From JBASEY01 sp964404285 (lineage in GTDB: Bacteria > CSSED10-310): a stretch of 64,000 nt of DNA. Shown piece by piece: positions 19,836 through 28,970 of the stretch. Both the position numbers and the translations under genes were made by a program. The first letter of the stretch is position 1, and the number at the start of each line of letters is the position of its first letter. The DNA is taken from NCBI GenBank assembly GCA_964404285.1, contig CAYOJK010000003.1, positions 124,001-188,000 of the forward strand, written 5' to 3'. The notes under the pieces were generated by a model. That model had not been told where the DNA came from, did no database searches, and saw only the letters and a list, made by a program, of their open reading frames with translations.

Positions 19836-21179
19836 TTATCTGGTCAATTTGTGAATTGGCACAATATCGATATTATCCGCAAGAATTTGCGGTAAAATAC
19901 TGATCACGTCGTCCAGCGTTGAGGGTATCGCATGGCCTATGCCAATGGCGCTGCCTTCCTTATGTGCAATTTCCGCCAGTTTCAGCATATTGGCTTTGAC
20001 GTCTCCACCGTTATATCCTTGGTCAATAAATACATTTCTAGCCGCAGTCGGCACTCCCAATTCCTGAGCCAGTGTTTCAGCTACAGTCTCAGCTGTCGTT
20101 CGGCTATCAATAAAAATCAGGCCCCTCTGTTTAAGTTCGGCCAAAATGATTTTCATCGAGCGGGCATCTTCCGTCATTTTGGAGCCGGTGTGGTTATTCG
20201 TGCCCTTTATCCCAGAATGTTCATCCAACATCGTTCGAAATCTCGATCGCAAAATATCGTCGCTCATCGTCGTTTTAAGATAACGGTCGGATAATTCTCC
20301 CATCGAATTTGGATTATGGGGCTCCATAGGAATATGCAAAAAAGGTGTTTGGCCGGCTTGCAAAGTTTGTTCAATAATAGCAATAGAATGGGATTGATAT
20401 GGCAAAATAGCCAAGGTAATCGGGACATCCAGTTCTTTTAAAAAACGACGCGCAATTTCCTGGTTGGGTCCAAAATCATCAAAAATCAGAGCTATTTGAG
20501 CTTTCATTTTTGGAGATGGAGTTGTTATTTGAACTTTAGTGGGTTGAGGTTCAGTGGGGCTTGGATCAGTTACAAAAGTTTCTTTAAGCTCTGCTACAGG
20601 AAAATAATTTAAATCGAGTTTATGGGTTCGCGTTCCGTGATAGCCGATGTAATAGCTTAAAATCCACTCTCTAGGCTTTTTTATGACATGGCGGTTATGA
20701 ACCGTGATACCATTTTTTCGGGATTTGTCTTCAAATTGTGTAGTGAGAAGTTGAAATGTTTCAAGTTTTTCAACCAAAAAAACATAGTGACGTAACCGTT
20801 CATTATCTCTGGCTGAGATCGTTGTCCAGCCCTCACGTCGAAGATCCTTTTGAGTGATGCCAAATTCCTCGAGGGTATCCATACAAGCTTTGGCAACCTC
20901 CTCCGAAGTGGTTGCGGGCACTATTCCTGTGATGGTCTCCCAAAGTCCGATATGACCACGGTTCATTGCACGTTGGTCAAAAATGATAATACTCGCCGCT
21001 AGGATGATAATGATAAAAATCATAGCCGTAATAAGAAATTTTCCGTAACCGGACGATTTTTTAGGGTGGTTTGAACGGGACTTTTTACCACGCTTTGATA
21101 CTGAAGGTGGTGATGGAGTGGCCCGCCCGGTTTTTTTTCTGTTTGTTTTATCGCCAGCCTTAGGTGGTTTTACCGACAT
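19836..21179 (-). CDS. Divergent polysaccharide deacetylase (DUF610/YibQ family), membrane-anchored
   Basis: A 447-residue protein with a Lys/Arg-rich cytoplasmic head (1-45), one membrane helix (about 47-68) and a periplasmic domain. Residues about 225-447 are the YibQ-like domain: ALIFDDFGPN with the paired Asp, LPYQSHS, HIPMEPHN with metal-type His, GTNNHTGSKMT, FIDSRTTAET and AIGIGHAIPST. In other bacteria this family often neighbours an S41 peptidase and a murein-hydrolase activator. Here the S41-like gene is 22 bases upstream, so the pairing is kept. It probably acts on cell-wall or surface glycan; the activity of the divergent family is not established. Confidence 0.88.
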   Translation of the reverse strand: MSVKPPKAGDKTNRKKTGRATPSPPSVSKRGKKSRSNHPKKSSGYGKFLITAMIFIIIILAASIIIFDQRAMNRGHIGLWETITGIVPATTSEEVAKACMDTLEEFGITQKDLRREGWTTISARDNERLRHYVFLVEKLETFQLLTTQFEDKSRKNGITVHNRHVIKKPREWILSYYIGYHGTRTHKLDLNYFPVAELKETFVTDPSPTEPQPTKVQITTPSPKMKAQIALIFDDFGPNQEIARRFLKELDVPITLAILPYQSHSIAIIEQTLQAGQTPFLHIPMEPHNPNSMGELSDRYLKTTMSDDILRSRFRTMLDEHSGIKGTNNHTGSKMTEDARSMKIILAELKQRGLIFIDSRTTAETVAETLAQELGVPTAARNVFIDQGYNGGDVKANMLKLAEIAHKEGSAIGIGHAIPSTLDDVISILPQILADNIDIVPIHKLTR

Positions 21180-21201
21180 GAAACCCTCCAGTTTGTTCAG
21201 T

Positions 21202-22365
21202 TCACTTCATGAAATTGATTATCTGTCCCCTTGCCGTGGCAAGATAAGGATCCACATCCTCCTCAACAGGTAAGACTACTGGAATATCGGGTTTAACACC
21301 TTTTTGGTAAAGTGTTTCACCTTGAATCGTGCAAAAAAAGCCACTAACAAGTATAATTTCATATTGATTATCCAATAAGCGTGTTTCAAAGCATAAAGCT
21401 TTCCCAAACGAGATATCCCCAGTGATGACAGCTCGCCCGGTACTTTGAAGCGCAGCAGCACATGTTTCCGCTGGGCCGGCACTGGTTCTATCTAAAATGA
21501 CGACCAGAGGAAATCCCGTTAAGTTATAACCATCATTTGTAATCACATGGCTCAAAACTTTATTGTCTTTTGAACACGTCTGCAGAATCGTCTCACCATC
21601 AGCAAGAAATAAATCAGCAATACGAATGCCAAGGCGTTCGTCTCCACGATTGAGTTTACGCAAATCAAGAATTGTCGGAGTGTTTTCCTGTGAGTTCAGT
21701 AATGTTTCAGATAATTTTTCCAGCATCGAGATTGTCGCTTTTCCTTGAAGTTTTATGATTCGAATAGAATCTTGCAACATGATATCACCTGTAGATTCTT
21801 CTCGATCAAAGGGCTTCAATTGAATGATCAGTTCATTCAATTCACCGGTAAGATGGCTTTGAACTAGTAGTGTAATCGTATCTCCCTCATCTCCTGTTAG
21901 CATTCGTTCAGCTTTATCAATAGTTAAATAGGGTGTTACCTGGTCATTTATTCGAATCAAGATATCTCCAGGCACAATCCCCTGTTTTTCTGCTGGTGAT
22001 TCATTTAAAACGTCGATAACCCGAATCATTGGCTCCTGATATCCGATAACGATTCCAGCTTCCTGCGACCCCAAAGATGGAATCAGATTACTCGATCCGG
22101 ATAGTGGTATCAGAGCTGAGTAAGGGTTAGCCTGTAATAGCATTCCCTCTACCGCTCCTTCTGCCAAAATCCAAGTGTCCGTATCTTCCAGGTAACGACC
22201 TTGAATCAATTCATAGCACTGAGCGAAAAGTTCAAGATAATCCAAGGTGCTCGGTTCTGTTTCAACGGCGTCGGTCATCAATGTCCAGCAAAATAATCCA
22301 GTTAAAATAGATGCAAAGATCAAAAAGTTATGTTTTTTCATAAAAAATACCAACGAACGAATCAT
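21202..22365 (-). CDS. S41-family C-terminal-processing-peptidase-like protein, probably inactive
   Basis: I placed the start at ATG 22365 because AAAGGAA lies eight bases upstream and the protein then begins with a signal anchor (hydrophobic stretch around FLIFASILTGLFCW). A PDZ domain follows (residues about 95-180, with GIVPGDILIRIND), then the S41 fold. In active CtpA/CtpB the motif is S-A-S-A-x-E, with the nucleophile two before the final small residue. Here it reads SAGPAET, putting Gly at the nucleophile position (codon 21475-21477). The Lys is kept in SFGKAL, but the Gln expected four residues later is Phe. The protein may therefore be a pseudopeptidase or scaffold for the adjacent deacetylase-like protein. 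Confidence 0.8.
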   Translation of the reverse strand: MIRSLVFFMKKHNFLIFASILTGLFCWTLMTDAVETEPSTLDYLELFAQCYELIQGRYLEDTDTWILAEGAVEGMLLQANPYSALIPLSGSSNLIPSLGSQEAGIVIGYQEPMIRVIDVLNESPAEKQGIVPGDILIRINDQVTPYLTIDKAERMLTGDEGDTITLLVQSHLTGELNELIIQLKPFDREESTGDIMLQDSIRIIKLQGKATISMLEKLSETLLNSQENTPTILDLRKLNRGDERLGIRIADLFLADGETILQTCSKDNKVLSHVITNDGYNLTGFPLVVILDRTSAGPAETCAAALQSTGRAVITGDISFGKALCFETRLLDNQYEIILVSGFFCTIQGETLYQKGVKPDIPVVLPVEEDVDPYLATARGQIINFMK

Positions 22366-22578
22366 AGGTCGTTTCCTTTCATTGACCTTTATAGATGATA
22401 AAGCTTTGGAATTCAATTGAACTCGATAGGTCAAAACTGAAAAAGAAGGGTATTCAAACTGAGTTGACTTCCATCATAGAATATGATGCTCTGATATCTG
22501 ATTTGAAAGGCTTTGATTGTCGATGGCCTTTTAAATTTGTTTGTAGAATAAAAATCTTTAGAAAATTATGGAGATACA
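22366..22578. other. Divergent intergenic region
   Basis: This 213-base gap separates the leftward S41 gene from the rightward HAD phosphatase gene and must hold promoters for both. Ribosome-binding sites are visible at each end (AAAGGAA for the leftward gene, GGAGAT for the rightward one). I found no convincing paired -35/-10 boxes and no small gene. Confidence 0.4.
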
Positions 22579-23226
22579 ATGCCTGGTGGAGTAATTTTTG
22601 ATCTTGATGGTACCTTACTCGATTCTATTGGTGACTTGGTCGATGCAGCAAACTTCGTTCTGGAAAAACATGGATATCCGGTTCATTCTATCGCAGTGTT
22701 CAAAGAAATGGTCGGGGATGGTATTCAGATGCTTGTAGAACGGATGTTGCCGGAAGAACATAGAAATCCAAGTAAAATAAGCAAAATAGTTATAGAAATG
22801 GGAAAACTGTATGAAAAGATTTCTCGAAATAAAACAGTTCCATTTGAAGGTATTCCAGAGGTTTTGGATGCGCTGAAAGCTCGAAATATACCGATAGCGA
22901 TACTATCTAACAAACCCCAGATTTTTATGACCGAAATGGTTAACGAGCTCCTTCCTTCGTGGCATTTTGAACCGATATGGGGAGTCGAAGAGGGGAGACC
23001 CAAAAAACCAGACCCAACTGCAGCTTTAGCAATAGCTGAAAAATGGGGAAAATTACCCTCTGACTGTGTTTTTGTCGGTGATTCAGAACCGGATATACGC
23101 ACAGCTAAAAATGCTGGAATGGTCTCGGTTGCAGTTACTTGGGGATTCAGATCATCAGAAAGATTGCTAAAAGAATCGCCGGATCATCTTATTCATAAAC
23201 CAATGGAATTACTTGATCTATGCTGA
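22579..23226 (+). CDS. gph: HAD-superfamily phosphatase, phosphoglycolate-phosphatase-like
   Basis: A 215-residue protein with all four HAD motifs: FDLDGTLLDS (nucleophile and acid Asp), AILSNKP (Ser/Asn), the Lys of PKKPDP, and VFVGDSEPDIRTAKNAGM (acidic metal site). A small helical cap sits between motifs I and II, as in Gph and PGMB. Gph removes phosphate from 2-phosphoglycolate formed during DNA repair, but related HAD enzymes hit other sugar phosphates, so the substrate is tentative. The start is ATG 22579 after GGAGAT. It is monocistronic or the first gene of the sppA run. Confidence 0.82.
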   Translation: MPGGVIFDLDGTLLDSIGDLVDAANFVLEKHGYPVHSIAVFKEMVGDGIQMLVERMLPEEHRNPSKISKIVIEMGKLYEKISRNKTVPFEGIPEVLDALKARNIPIAILSNKPQIFMTEMVNELLPSWHFEPIWGVEEGRPKKPDPTAALAIAEKWGKLPSDCVFVGDSEPDIRTAKNAGMVSVAVTWGFRSSERLLKESPDHLIHKPMELLDLC

Positions 23227-23308
23227 TAGCGGTGAGTATTTAACCACAGGATAAGCAAAATAAATTTGGTCTGTAAAAAGCGGTTATAAAGATATCAGGA
23301 GAAGTAGA

Positions 23309-25090
23309 ATGAAAAAGTTTTTGATGGGTGTTGGCATATTTACAGTTGTCATGGTCGTCATTGTTTTTATTGCTCTGATAGGCTTCAGTTTTCGAAGCTT
23401 AGGATCCAAAAACGCACCACATTCTGAACCATTTGTGCTTCATATCGATTTTTCTCAACCGATCGTCGAAAAATTGCCGTCGGATCCGTTTCAGAGGTTG
23501 ACGTCTAGACAGTCGATCACGCTGTTAGATTTAATTCAGGCTATAGATCATGCTGCAGGCAATCCTTTGGTCAAAGGAATCGTGGCTGATTTTTCTGAGA
23601 TATCAATGGGACCGGCCAAGGCTCAGGAAATACGAAATGCCATAAAGCGATTCCAGGAAAGTGGAAAGTTTACCGTTGCGTATGCGGATACGTTTTTTGG
23701 TATGGGAACAGGAACGTTAGTGTATTATTTGGCATCAGCTTTTGATGAGATTTATATGAATTCAACTGGTGATGTGGGCTTTGTGGGCCTTGGCACAGAA
23801 CCCTTGTTTTTTGGTAATGTATTGAAAAATTTAGGTATCGTCTCCTATATGGATCAGCGTTATGAATACAAAGGTGTCGCTGACATGTTCAATGAAAGTG
23901 GCTATACAGAAGCTCGTAAAGAATCCGATACAACTTTGTTGAACAGCTTGTTTACAACGATTGTAGAAGACGTGGCATTGTCACGTGATATGTCTGTCGA
24001 TCATGTAAGAAAACTGGTGGACAACGCGCCTTTTTTCGGTCGCGATGCCATTGATGCCGGATTGGTTGATGGTTTTCGGTATTGGGACCAGATAGAAACA
24101 CTTTTACAGGAGAAATCCGGTCGAAAGACAGACTTGGTCAAACCCGATGTCTATTTAGCACAAGAAATGAAACCGCCTTCAACAAAAGGAGACGTTGTAA
24201 TCGGATTGGTATATGGAACCGGCCAAGTTGTCCGCGGTAAATCCTCATCGTCGATGTATGGTGATGAGATGATGAGTTCAGGGGCCATGATGGATGCGTT
24301 TCGTCGCATCCGTGAAGATGGTGATGTGGATGTTGTTATTTTCCGTGTGGATAGTCCAGGAGGTTCTCCTGTCGCATCAGCAACTATTGATCGCGAAGTT
24401 CAACTGACACGAGAGGCTGGGATACCGGTTATTGTCTCAATGGGTGATGTTGTAGGGTCTGGAGGCTATTACGTGGCGATGAGCGCCGATACCATCTTTG
24501 CGCAACCGATGACACTGACCGGATCTATTGGTGTAGCAGGTGGAAAATTTGTTTTTGGCGAGTTATTGGATCGTTTGGGAATCGTTGCCGAAGATACCCA
24601 TGTTGGAAGCCAAGCGATGATTTTTTCCATCTTTAAGGACCCAAATGAAAAGGAAAAAGAAAAGTTAAACGCTATGATGGACCGAATTTACGAAGATTTT
24701 ACTCAAGGCGTTATGGCAGGAAGAAAATTGACTGTCGAAGAAATTGACGCGGTAGCGCGTGGAAGAATCTGGACAGGCAGCGATGCTCATGGAGTCCGGC
24801 TTGTTGATGAATTAGGTGGCCTTTATGAAACCATTCAAAAAGCCAAGGAATTAGCGGGGGTTTCTGAGGGTATGGAGCCTGTGCTGAGAATTTATCCTAG
24901 AAAGAAAACTCTGATAGAGATGATTCGAGATCCAGATATCAGGTTTTTTGCTGAGACAATTCAATCAATTCGATCCCTCTATCAATTAATGCAACTTTTT
25001 GAACATCCTGTTCTAAATGAAATTACTAAAATGAATCGTTTTGGGTTGAATGAGACTGTAATGGTTATGCCTGGTATAGAAACCTTTTAA
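23309..25090 (+). CDS. sppA: Signal peptide peptidase SppA, long (tandem-domain) form
   Basis: A 593-residue protein, the length of the E. coli-type 67-kDa protease with two tandem S49 domains. An N-terminal membrane anchor (about 5-30) is followed by domain 1, which holds the general-base Lys (K188 in EYKGVADMF). Domain 2 holds the nucleophile Ser (S384 in GDVVGSGGYYVAMSAD). The two residues come from different halves, as in known SppA. Family function: clearing cleaved signal peptides in the inner membrane, facing the periplasm. AGGAG lies seven bases before the ATG at 23309. Confidence 0.92.
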   Translation: MKKFLMGVGIFTVVMVVIVFIALIGFSFRSLGSKNAPHSEPFVLHIDFSQPIVEKLPSDPFQRLTSRQSITLLDLIQAIDHAAGNPLVKGIVADFSEISMGPAKAQEIRNAIKRFQESGKFTVAYADTFFGMGTGTLVYYLASAFDEIYMNSTGDVGFVGLGTEPLFFGNVLKNLGIVSYMDQRYEYKGVADMFNESGYTEARKESDTTLLNSLFTTIVEDVALSRDMSVDHVRKLVDNAPFFGRDAIDAGLVDGFRYWDQIETLLQEKSGRKTDLVKPDVYLAQEMKPPSTKGDVVIGLVYGTGQVVRGKSSSSMYGDEMMSSGAMMDAFRRIREDGDVDVVIFRVDSPGGSPVASATIDREVQLTREAGIPVIVSMGDVVGSGGYYVAMSADTIFAQPMTLTGSIGVAGGKFVFGELLDRLGIVAEDTHVGSQAMIFSIFKDPNEKEKEKLNAMMDRIYEDFTQGVMAGRKLTVEEIDAVARGRIWTGSDAHGVRLVDELGGLYETIQKAKELAGVSEGMEPVLRIYPRKKTLIEMIRDPDIRFFAETIQSIRSLYQLMQLFEHPVLNEITKMNRFGLNETVMVMPGIETF

Positions 25091-25101
25091 CAAGCTATGG
25101 G

Positions 25102-25626
25102 ATGATCATAATGAATAGTTTTATCGAAGCTGATGTGATGAAGTTTAAAGAGCGTATTATAGCGATGTTTAGCGATGATTACTTTCTTCTGACAGCAGGT
25201 ACAAAAGAAAATTTCAATGCAATGACTTGTTCTTGGGGAACTTTCGGACATCTATGGAACAAACCGATTTCCTGTGTATTTGTTCGCCCGGGACGATATA
25301 CCTATCAGTATATGGAATCCAGTGAATTGTTTACATTATCATTTTTTAATCAAAAATACCGTGAGAAGCTGGAGTTTCTGGGTTCTTATTCGGGAAGAGA
25401 TTTTGATAAGATCGCAAGATCAGGTCTCACACCGAAAATAATCTGCCCAAACAGCATCAGTTTTGCGGAGGCGAAAATGGTGTTCGTATGCAGAAAGCTT
25501 TATTTTCAAGACTTGTTGAAACAGAATTTTGTAGGAAAGGATATTCCTGAATTAAATTATCCAAAAAGTGATTTTCACAGAATGTATGTTGGCAGCATAG
25601 AAAAACTTTTTATTGCTGACCAATAG
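25102..25626 (+). CDS. Flavin-reductase-like / flavoredoxin family FMN-binding protein
   Basis: A 174-residue protein with the split-barrel flavin-reductase pattern: FLLTAGTKENFNAMTCSWG near the N-terminus, CVFVRPGRYTYQYM, then FTLSFFN. This resembles the short FMN-binding flavoredoxin subgroup rather than NAD(P)H:FMN oxidoreductases. Either ATG 25102 or ATG 25111 could be the start. It lies 11 bases after sppA and just ahead of an FAD-dependent oxidoreductase, so it may serve as an electron-transfer partner, but that is inference. Confidence 0.75.
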   Translation: MIIMNSFIEADVMKFKERIIAMFSDDYFLLTAGTKENFNAMTCSWGTFGHLWNKPISCVFVRPGRYTYQYMESSELFTLSFFNQKYREKLEFLGSYSGRDFDKIARSGLTPKIICPNSISFAEAKMVFVCRKLYFQDLLKQNFVGKDIPELNYPKSDFHRMYVGSIEKLFIADQ

Positions 25627-25654
25627 GATTCATAAGGTCGAAAGGAAAAAGTAC

Positions 25655-26851
25655 ATGCCCGGCAATATTAAACTTAAACTCGATGCGGTGATTTTTGGAG
25701 GTGGTGTCTCGGGGTTGTGGACGCTAAACTCGCTGAAAAAAGCGGGTTATAACGTCATATTACTGGAATCGAATGCTTTGGGATATGATCAAACTGTAAC
25801 CTGTCAGGGGATTTTACATGGTGGTATTAAATATAGCCTTGCTGGAAAACTGACTAAATCCGCTATCAATATTAGAGATATGCCGGGTATTTGGCATAAG
25901 CACATTCTTGGCCAAGATTATCCGAATCTGTCAAAACTTCAGATAAGAGCGGATTTTTGTTATTTATGGGGTCAGAGAATGTGGTTGTTGGGTAGTGTAT
26001 TCGGTTTAAGCGTCACTCCAAAGAAGGTGCATCATACTCAAAAGCCCCCACTATTGGCATCTTATAAAGGGGATTTATATGCGTTAGGTGAGCAAATTAT
26101 TTCTCCTGCCAGTCTTTTGCACGAACTGTCGGCAGAACATAGCAATATCATCTTAAAGATATCGATGGATCACATTGAGTTCAGCAATACAGACAATGGG
26201 GGTATCAAAGAGATTACTCTTTATAATCCAGAGAATAGGCAAAAGCTGACAATTGAACCCAAAACAGTGATATTGACAGCCGGGGCTGGGAATGAACTAT
26301 TGCGCAAGCGAATGGGTTTTAAAGAAGGCAAAATGCAGCGTAGACCATTACATATGGTGGTGGTAAAAGGCGTTTCATTACCATTCTTTAATGGACATTA
26401 TATTGAAAAAGCACAGCCGGGAGTCACAGTCACAAGCGCTAAAAGTCGTGATGGGGCCAACGTGTGGTTGTTAGGTGGGCAATTAGCCGAGAAAAGCCTG
26501 GACTGGAGTTCGGAAAAGCTGATTACAGCATCGCTAAAGTCATTGAACAAAATATTTCCCGGAATTGATTTTGGTAAATTACAGTGGGCTACTTTCAAAG
26601 TTGATAGAGCAGAAGCTGATACTCAACATTGTAAAAAGCCGGATGACGTGTTTGTTGATCGAGAGAACAACGTAATTACTGCGTGGCCTACGAAAATGGT
26701 GCTTGCCCCTAGATTAGCAGAGAGAATTCTAGAAAAAATCGATAAACCATCGATTCAACCCGATGTCAGTTTCCAAGAATTGGAAGACTGGCCGAAGCCA
26801 CTGATAGCGCCTGAGCCTTGGGAGAATGCCGAATGGATCGACGCATATTAG
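25655..26851 (+). CDS. FAD-dependent oxidoreductase (DAO/GlpD-type fold)
   Basis: I used ATG 25655, which has AAAGGA nine bases upstream; the protein is then 398 residues. The Rossmann motif AVIFGGGVSGLW with a downstream acidic VILLES binds FAD, and VILTAGAGNELL is the second FAD-contact region. TCQGILHGGIKYSL near residue 50 is the segment that contacts flavin in amine and hydroxy-acid oxidases of this fold. The substrate is not recognisable. The 3' end overlaps the following aldo/keto reductase gene by 19 bases, pointing to a two-enzyme redox step. Confidence 0.75.
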   Translation: MPGNIKLKLDAVIFGGGVSGLWTLNSLKKAGYNVILLESNALGYDQTVTCQGILHGGIKYSLAGKLTKSAINIRDMPGIWHKHILGQDYPNLSKLQIRADFCYLWGQRMWLLGSVFGLSVTPKKVHHTQKPPLLASYKGDLYALGEQIISPASLLHELSAEHSNIILKISMDHIEFSNTDNGGIKEITLYNPENRQKLTIEPKTVILTAGAGNELLRKRMGFKEGKMQRRPLHMVVVKGVSLPFFNGHYIEKAQPGVTVTSAKSRDGANVWLLGGQLAEKSLDWSSEKLITASLKSLNKIFPGIDFGKLQWATFKVDRAEADTQHCKKPDDVFVDRENNVITAWPTKMVLAPRLAERILEKIDKPSIQPDVSFQELEDWPKPLIAPEPWENAEWIDAY

Positions 26852-27603
26852 GGAATACAGGGCTTGAATTATCGACAATAGGGTACGGCGCTTTCAAAAT
26901 AGGCAGGAATATAAATATTAAGTATCCACAGGGATACGATTTACCTGATCCCGACGGCGTGAAAAAAATTCTTTTTGGAGTGATGGATTGCGGAATCAAC
27001 TATATTGACACCGCTCCAGCTTATGGGCTGAGTGAGTATTATATTGGGAAATTTCTTTCTGCTCACAGAAAAAACTTGGTCATATCAACGAAAGTGGGGG
27101 AGACTTTTATCGATGGAAAATCGCAGTATGATTTTTCTGGTAAAATGGTGGTGAAGAGTATTCAGAGAAGCTTAAAAAATCTCTCGACAGACTATCTTGA
27201 TATTGTGTTGATACACTCAGATGGAAGGGATGTCGATATTATTCTTAAAACGGATACTGTTGAAAAATTACAGTTATTAAGAGATAAGGGGTTGATTGGT
27301 TATATTGGGATGTCATGTAAAACACGGCAAGGAATTGAAGAATCACTATCTTGGTCAGACATTTTGATGCTGGAATATAATCAACGTCATCCTGAAAATG
27401 CAGATTTAATCCATAAAGCTGCGCAAAAAGGTATTGGTATAGTGATTAAAAAAGGTCTTGATTCAGGTCATCTTCCAGCTGAAAAATCCATTCGTTTTGT
27501 TCTTGAACATCCCGGTGTCACGAGTCTAGTAATCGCGAGTAATAACCTCGGTCATCTCAAAGAAAACATCGTTACTGCAAATTCGGTAAAATTAGATGTC
27601 TGA
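26833..27603 (+). CDS. Aldo/keto reductase
   Basis: The start at ATG 26833 follows TTGGGAGA; the protein is 256 residues, slightly short for the family. The catalytic tetrad can be placed: Asp in NYIDTAPAYG, Tyr in the same motif, Lys in VISTKVGE and His in VLIHSDGRD. The C-terminal region (VTSLVIASNNLGHLKEN) matches the NADPH-binding tail of AKRs. It overlaps the upstream FAD oxidoreductase gene. Substrate unknown. Confidence 0.85.
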   Translation: MDRRILGNTGLELSTIGYGAFKIGRNINIKYPQGYDLPDPDGVKKILFGVMDCGINYIDTAPAYGLSEYYIGKFLSAHRKNLVISTKVGETFIDGKSQYDFSGKMVVKSIQRSLKNLSTDYLDIVLIHSDGRDVDIILKTDTVEKLQLLRDKGLIGYIGMSCKTRQGIEESLSWSDILMLEYNQRHPENADLIHKAAQKGIGIVIKKGLDSGHLPAEKSIRFVLEHPGVTSLVIASNNLGHLKENIVTANSVKLDV

Positions 27604-27630
27604 ATTTGGTAAATTCCAAGGGGCAATGAC

Positions 27631-28608
27631 ATGAAAGAGCGCAAATTGATGATTATTGGCGGTGGCCATGTTTGTGTTCAAGAAATATTGGATAAAGTTT
27701 TCGAGGCGAAAATACCTATCAAAAAGATACAGCTTTTGAATGAAGGGGAACGCGTTGGTGAAATTCATGAATTTGGTGATCAGCCACTATTAGTGACGGA
27801 TATCTCCATGATGACAGAGGATGATTATGATGTTGCTGTTCTGTTATCTTCAGTCAAAGACCTTGAATCACTGACCCAAACACTGATTTTAAATAAGGTG
27901 CCGGTTTTGGATGTGGCTAATCTGTTCAAGGCATCCGCTGAGGCGCCGGTTTTATTGCCGGATTCATATATATATAGACCAACTCAGTTGCCAAGAGCCG
28001 CCATTTTGCCGACTGGACCCGCCCATGCCTTGATGACGGCGCTTCACGCCCTTAAAAATACTGCTTCCTGGACTCGAGCAACCGTGTTTGCTCTTCAAGG
28101 CGTCTCATCTCTTGGAACACGGCAAGGTATGGACGAATTATTCGATCAAACTCGAAGTATTATGGGATTTACCGATATTGAATGTGTGAGCTTTCCACGC
28201 CAAATAGCTTTCAACGCTTTTCATTGCTCTGATTTAAAAGAAACACAGTCTATTATTGAGTCGCAAGCGAAAAATGTTAGTGAAAGGCCTGAAATGACGG
28301 TGGCTTATGATAGTGCGTGGTGCGGTTTTTTTGTCGGTCTTATAGGCACAATTTGGCTTCAATCTTCTGAAAAAATCATGATGAAAAAGGTTGTCGAAAA
28401 CCTTAAGAAAACCGAAGGAATAGAGTTAAAAGAGACCATAGAAGGAGTTCTGTCTGTTGTTGGAAAAGAAAAACTTTTATTTGGAGATATTTCTTATTTA
28501 GGCCAAACGCCTGATTGCTTGACCCTTCGGTTTGCTATGGATAATCTACAAAGAGGTTTGGCAACGACACTGGCTGTCTTTTTTCAGCAAATGTGGGTGA
28601 GGAAATAA
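27631..28608 (+). CDS. Aspartate-semialdehyde-dehydrogenase-like protein without catalytic Cys (USG-1-like)
   Basis: A 325-residue protein with the ASADH layout: an N-terminal nucleotide-binding stretch LMIIGGGHVCVQEILDK, a middle VALLSSVKDLESL, and a C-terminal dimerisation/substrate domain. The active-site segment, normally N-x-N-C-S/T, here reads ILPTGPAHALMTALHALK, so Pro130 stands where the nucleophilic Cys should be. This is how the USG-1 paralogues of ASADH differ from the enzyme. It is unlikely to make aspartate semialdehyde. Its next gene downstream is a small lipoprotein. Confidence 0.7.
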   Translation: MKERKLMIIGGGHVCVQEILDKVFEAKIPIKKIQLLNEGERVGEIHEFGDQPLLVTDISMMTEDDYDVAVLLSSVKDLESLTQTLILNKVPVLDVANLFKASAEAPVLLPDSYIYRPTQLPRAAILPTGPAHALMTALHALKNTASWTRATVFALQGVSSLGTRQGMDELFDQTRSIMGFTDIECVSFPRQIAFNAFHCSDLKETQSIIESQAKNVSERPEMTVAYDSAWCGFFVGLIGTIWLQSSEKIMMKKVVENLKKTEGIELKETIEGVLSVVGKEKLLFGDISYLGQTPDCLTLRFAMDNLQRGLATTLAVFFQQMWVRK

Positions 28609-28610
28609 AT

Positions 28611-28961
28611 ATGATGAATAAAACGTGTTTTGGCATGTTCATTATTTGGATGAGTCTGGCGCTTTTATTCACTGGATGTGATAAATTTAAATCATGGTTT
28701 GATACGTCGGTGAATGACACAGTTGTCAAGCCCCAAGAGAAGGCAAATATAACCAAGTTGAAAGCTGATTTGAAAACGATCAACAGCAGTATCGAAATAT
28801 TTTATGCACAATATAGTCGTTATCCAGACTCGCTGGATGAATTGGCTAGATTGGGAGCGTTACAAGTTATTCCTCACGAGCCATTCGGTGGGACATGGTT
28901 ATATGATCGATATGGTGGAACCGTCAAAAGCAGCACACATCCTGAAGTATCGGCTTACTAG
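28611..28961 (+). CDS. Small lipoprotein with pseudopilin (GspG)-like domain
   Basis: A 116-residue protein beginning at ATG 28611 behind GTGAGGAA; the ATG at 28614 is an alternative. A signal peptide ends in a lipobox (LLFTGC), giving a lipidated N-terminus. After a short linker comes a helix and loop resembling the C-terminal part of type II secretion pseudopilins: LKTINSSIEIFYAQYSRYPDSLDEL, with a later PFGGTWLYDRYGGTVKSS block. Real pseudopilins have a prepilin peptidase site instead of a lipobox, so this is an unusual lipoprotein anchoring of the fold. Role unknown. Confidence 0.65.
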   Translation: MMNKTCFGMFIIWMSLALLFTGCDKFKSWFDTSVNDTVVKPQEKANITKLKADLKTINSSIEIFYAQYSRYPDSLDELARLGALQVIPHEPFGGTWLYDRYGGTVKSSTHPEVSAY

Positions 28962-28970
28962 GAGGCTGTT

